In this document: positions 61,835-64,000 of the stretch, piece by piece | How positions within the stretch are numbered: the stretch's first letter is position 1 | Layout of the letters: every line of letters begins with the position of its first letter | NCBI GenBank assembly: GCA_024104275.1 | Contig: JAGGHK010000001.1 | Span: 372,001-436,000, forward strand | Origin: Bifidobacterium sp. | GTDB taxonomy: Bacteria; Actinomycetota; Actinomycetes; Actinomycetales; Bifidobacteriaceae | Length of the DNA: 64,000 bases | Reading direction: 5' to 3' | Position numbers and translations under genes: made by a program | Notes under the pieces: generated by a model | Told to the model about the DNA's origin: nothing | Database searches by the model: none | What the model saw: the letters and a program-made list of their open reading frames with translations, nothing else

Positions 61835-63130
61835 CTAAGAGGCATGATGTTCAACGTGGAGCAGAGGTGTGTCACTGTCATCTTCGTAGATGTCGGCGTG
61901 AGGGGTGTCATCAAGGTTCATGTCGACATGAAGCTTCGCGTTGCCGTCGCGAGCCTTGATGTCGTATGCGTAATGCCGGTTTTCGAGCAGTGTAGGCTCG
62001 GTAGTGGCGTTAAGCATCCAAGGACGCGCGCTCCGGATCGCGGCCAGTTGCCCGGTGAGCTTGTACATCCATTTCCCATCCTCTGGCAGACCTTCCGGAG
62101 TTTCCGGATATTCGGGACGGACGATGTCGTCGCCGCCGACACCCTCGGTTTTCTCGCCGGGCATAGCCCTTTCGTCTCCGTAATACACTGAGGGGGTACC
62201 GCCGACGGTGAAAAGCACGACCGCCGCCAACGTAAGCTTTTCCTCGTCGCCGATCTGGCTGGCGATCCTGGTGACGTCGTGGTTGCCGATGAACGTCTGG
62301 GGCGTAAAGGTTTCAAGGAACGTATCGTGACGTTTCAGGCACCAATCCAGCTCGAAGAAATTACCGTCCTTGAGGCTGCTCCAGATGGCTTTCCACAGCT
62401 CGTACTGGGTGACGGTGTCGATGGTCGAGTCTTTTACGAACTGCTGGTAATCGCCGTGGATGGCCTCGCCCATGAACCAGGCGTCGGGAATCTGACGACG
62501 CACGCGAGGCAGAACCTTGGCCCAGAATGACGTCGGCACCGTCGTCGCCGCATCCAACCGCCAGGCTTCGACGCCGCGGCGCATCCAATAGGTCATCACG
62601 TTGGTCACCAGATCGGCGACCTGAGGCGCATCATGGTTGAAGGCGGGGAGGATGGCATGGCCCTCGAATTTTTCATAATCAAGAGTCCCGTCTTTGGCCT
62701 TCGAGAAGCTGAACATGTCATCGCTATCGTGCCCGACAAGCTGGCCCGCTTCCATCTCTTCTTGCGCTCGTTTGAGCTCGCGCCGGAACTCCGGGAAGTC
62801 ACGGCCTACATGGTTGAAGACACCGTCCAGCATCAGGGCAATGCCGCGCTTGCGACAGGCTTTCACCAGACGATCGAACGCCTCATCGTCGCCAAGCCTC
62901 GGGTCAATTTTATAGAAATCAATGGTGTCATAACCGTGGGTATCGGAATCGAAAATCGGGCCGAGCAACAGGCCGTCGCAACCCATGCCTTTCATATAAT
63001 CCAACCAATTAATCAAACGGTCAAGCCGTGGAACCGTCTCCCGGTCGGCGTCAGATTCCGGCCGCACGGGCGCTCCACAAAAGCCCAAAGGGTAAACCTG
63101 CCACCAGATTCTACGGCTCATGTCGTTCAT
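61835..63130 (-). CDS. GH13 alpha-amylase-family glycosidase
   Basis: A 431-residue glycoside hydrolase family 13 enzyme without signal peptide. Conserved regions: LDGVFNHVG (region I), WRLDAATTVP with the nucleophile Asp (II), WFMGEAIHG with the acid Glu (III), and FIGNHDVTRI with the third Asp (IV). It ends soon after the barrel with a short beta domain, smaller than oligo-1,6-glucosidases (about 550-600), so it is probably an intracellular glucosidase or amylase of a short subfamily. GAGG six bases before ATG 63130 supports the start. Substrate unknown. Confidence 0.9.
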   Translation of the reverse strand: MNDMSRRIWWQVYPLGFCGAPVRPESDADRETVPRLDRLINWLDYMKGMGCDGLLLGPIFDSDTHGYDTIDFYKIDPRLGDDEAFDRLVKACRKRGIALMLDGVFNHVGRDFPEFRRELKRAQEEMEAGQLVGHDSDDMFSFSKAKDGTLDYEKFEGHAILPAFNHDAPQVADLVTNVMTYWMRRGVEAWRLDAATTVPTSFWAKVLPRVRRQIPDAWFMGEAIHGDYQQFVKDSTIDTVTQYELWKAIWSSLKDGNFFELDWCLKRHDTFLETFTPQTFIGNHDVTRIASQIGDEEKLTLAAVVLFTVGGTPSVYYGDERAMPGEKTEGVGGDDIVRPEYPETPEGLPEDGKWMYKLTGQLAAIRSARPWMLNATTEPTLLENRHYAYDIKARDGNAKLHVDMNLDDTPHADIYEDDSDTPLLHVEHHAS

Positions 63131-63336
63131 ATCACGCCTCGTTTCGTGTCGGTTTCCTTTCTCGCTGCGCTTTCACCGTTCAACTTTACCAGCAGAAAGG
63201 CTAACGACGGGCGATTCATCTGATTCCTCATATATTCGATCGCATTACATTTCATCATCGAGAAACAAACTTTATTGGATCCGCCCCGGTTATTGCACAG
63301 GGCTCTTGAGAGAAGGAATGAATAGATTAAAAAATA
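63131..63336. other. Upstream region of the GH13 gene
   Basis: No gene seen. It presumably carries the GH13 promoter on the minus strand; I found no clear operator. Confidence 0.4.
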
Positions 63337-63375
63337 AAACCCGCCGAAACGTTGCTTAAACGTACCGCCGGGTTT
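63337..63375 (-). terminator. Terminator downstream of the small amphipathic protein gene
   Basis: Stem AAACCCG (63337-63343) / CGGGTTT (63369-63375) with an inner AACGT pair, followed on the minus strand by TATTTTTT. Confidence 0.85.
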
Positions 63376-63440
63376 AATTTTGCTGTGGATGCCTTGCTGG
63401 GTTTCCCAGTCTCAAGCCTCCACATCAGCCACAGGCATGC

Positions 63441-63695
63441 TCACTTGTTGTCGCGAACCTGCTGCTTGACCGCGTTCTTGGCCTCGGTGGCCTGCTCCTT
63501 GCCTTGAGCTACCGCACTTTCGCCCTTGGCCTTGGCCTCGTCGGCCTTGTCGGAGAACTTGTCCTTGACGTCGTCGGCCTTCTTTTTGGTGTCTTCAGCC
63601 ATGTCAACGGCCTTGTCTTTGACGTCTGCAGCGGCCTTGCCGAGCTTGTCGCCGGCCTGCTTGGCTGCGTCCTTGGCATCATCGAAAATACCCAT
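63441..63695 (-). CDS. Small amphipathic Ala/Lys/Asp repeat protein
   Basis: An 84-residue protein, MGIFDDAKDAAKQAGDK onward, built of imperfect 11-residue repeats rich in Ala, Lys, Asp and Glu (AAADVKDKAVD, KKADDVKDKFS, KADEAKAKGES). It is similar in style to LEA-like, CsbD-like and mycobacterial MT0933-type antitoxin-annotated proteins, and should form one long amphipathic helix. Start at ATG 63695, with AAGGGGAA upstream; the frame runs on to 63836 but is not convincing there. Probably stress-related, by family style only. Confidence 0.8.
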   Translation of the reverse strand: MGIFDDAKDAAKQAGDKLGKAAADVKDKAVDMAEDTKKKADDVKDKFSDKADEAKAKGESAVAQGKEQATEAKNAVKQQVRDNK

Positions 63696-63907
63696 AATAA
63701 TTCCCCTTGTCGTTCTTAGAGATTCAATCCGCCCGACCCTCATCGAATAGTGATTATTGACAGCCGGGGTATGAAAACATATCGTTGCCATACGCTTACT
63801 ATTGTAGCATATAAATTCATATGTAAGACTAAACACCTATGTATTGTATGACTGGGCTAAACGGCTTGAAAACCTAGAAAACAGGGCAATCTCCACCGAA
63901 AAGCAAA

Positions 63908-64000
63908 TCAGAGCTTGGGATTCTCCCATTCGGGGGTATCGGCGATGGCCGGCCCGTGGTTGTAATCGGAAAGCGCCCAGCGCAAAGGCTTGCCCGCGAT
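63908..64000 (-). CDS. C-terminal end of a histidine phosphatase-like protein (partial)
   Basis: The last 31 codons of a minus-strand gene whose remainder lies beyond the right edge. The readable end WALSDYNHGPAIADTP matches the C-terminus of the histidine phosphatase at 52758-53597 (WTLAEFNCGPAIS) in spacing and key residues. Probably a paralogue, but only this fragment is visible. Confidence 0.6.
   Translation of the reverse strand: MAGKPLRWALSDYNHGPAIADTPEWENPKL

Overview
The window is a moderate-GC actinobacterial chromosome segment, almost certainly Bifidobacterium. Evidence: the helY-rbpA pair next to a PafC-type WYL regulator, the pgsA / DUF881 / DUF1290 / DUF881 / FHA (GarA-like) / MerR block, GuaB3, a eukaryote-like NADP isocitrate dehydrogenase, an S10 serine carboxypeptidase, and bifidobacterial his, tsa and com gene arrangements. 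No transposase, integrase, phage gene, rRNA or CRISPR array is visible. Most of the window is conserved core genome.

Layout. 1-4.9 kb: pafC-like regulator (cut by the left edge), an unknown one-helix membrane protein, the HelY-type helicase and RbpA. 4.9-5.6 kb: an AT-rich gene-free stretch holding tandem hairpin repeats. 5.6-12.2 kb: an L-fucose catabolic cluster. FucP brings the sugar in; an SDR dehydrogenase, a lactonase, an enolase-superfamily dehydratase and a DapA-family aldolase would convert it to pyruvate plus lactaldehyde. A divergent LacI regulator is next to it, and candidate operators are visible. 12.3-17.6 kb: a membrane protein, MerR, FHA, the DUF881/DUF1290 membrane cluster, pgsA and hisG. 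17.6-21.3 kb: hisE, rpe, lgt, hisI, hisF. 21.5-28.3 kb: rlmN, cdsA, frr, pyrH, tsf, rpsB, def (translation and lipid housekeeping). 28.3-33.7 kb: acyl-CoA ligase, an Rv3235-like protein, guaB3, icd. 33.8-39.2 kb: a solute-binding-like lipoprotein, an M23 peptidase-like protein, tag, and a large OatA-type acyltransferase. 39.4-47 kb: tRNA-Asn, the t6A genes tsaD-rimI-tsaB-tsaE, holA, comEC and comEA. 47.4-56.6 kb: leuS, an orphan solute-binding lipoprotein with corA, a histidine phosphatase, a DUF218 protein and the S10 peptidase. 56.8-64 kb: tRNA-Ala, a Ser/Gly-rich membrane protein, an EamA transporter, a PNPOx-like protein, an aldo-keto reductase, a GH13 glucosidase, an amphipathic small protein, and the 3' end of a second histidine phosphatase.

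The most unusual signals are non-coding. (1) The 10-mer GCGACACGCC occurs five times, always between genes: upstream of tRNA-Asn, tRNA-Ala, comEA and the M23 gene, and once at 59.77 kb. (2) The comEA and M23 copies share a longer element that includes a DnaA-box-like TTATCCACA. (3) Two unrelated tandem hairpin-repeat arrays lie at 5.2 kb and 50.5 kb. (4) A near-perfect 37-nt palindrome lies upstream of tag.
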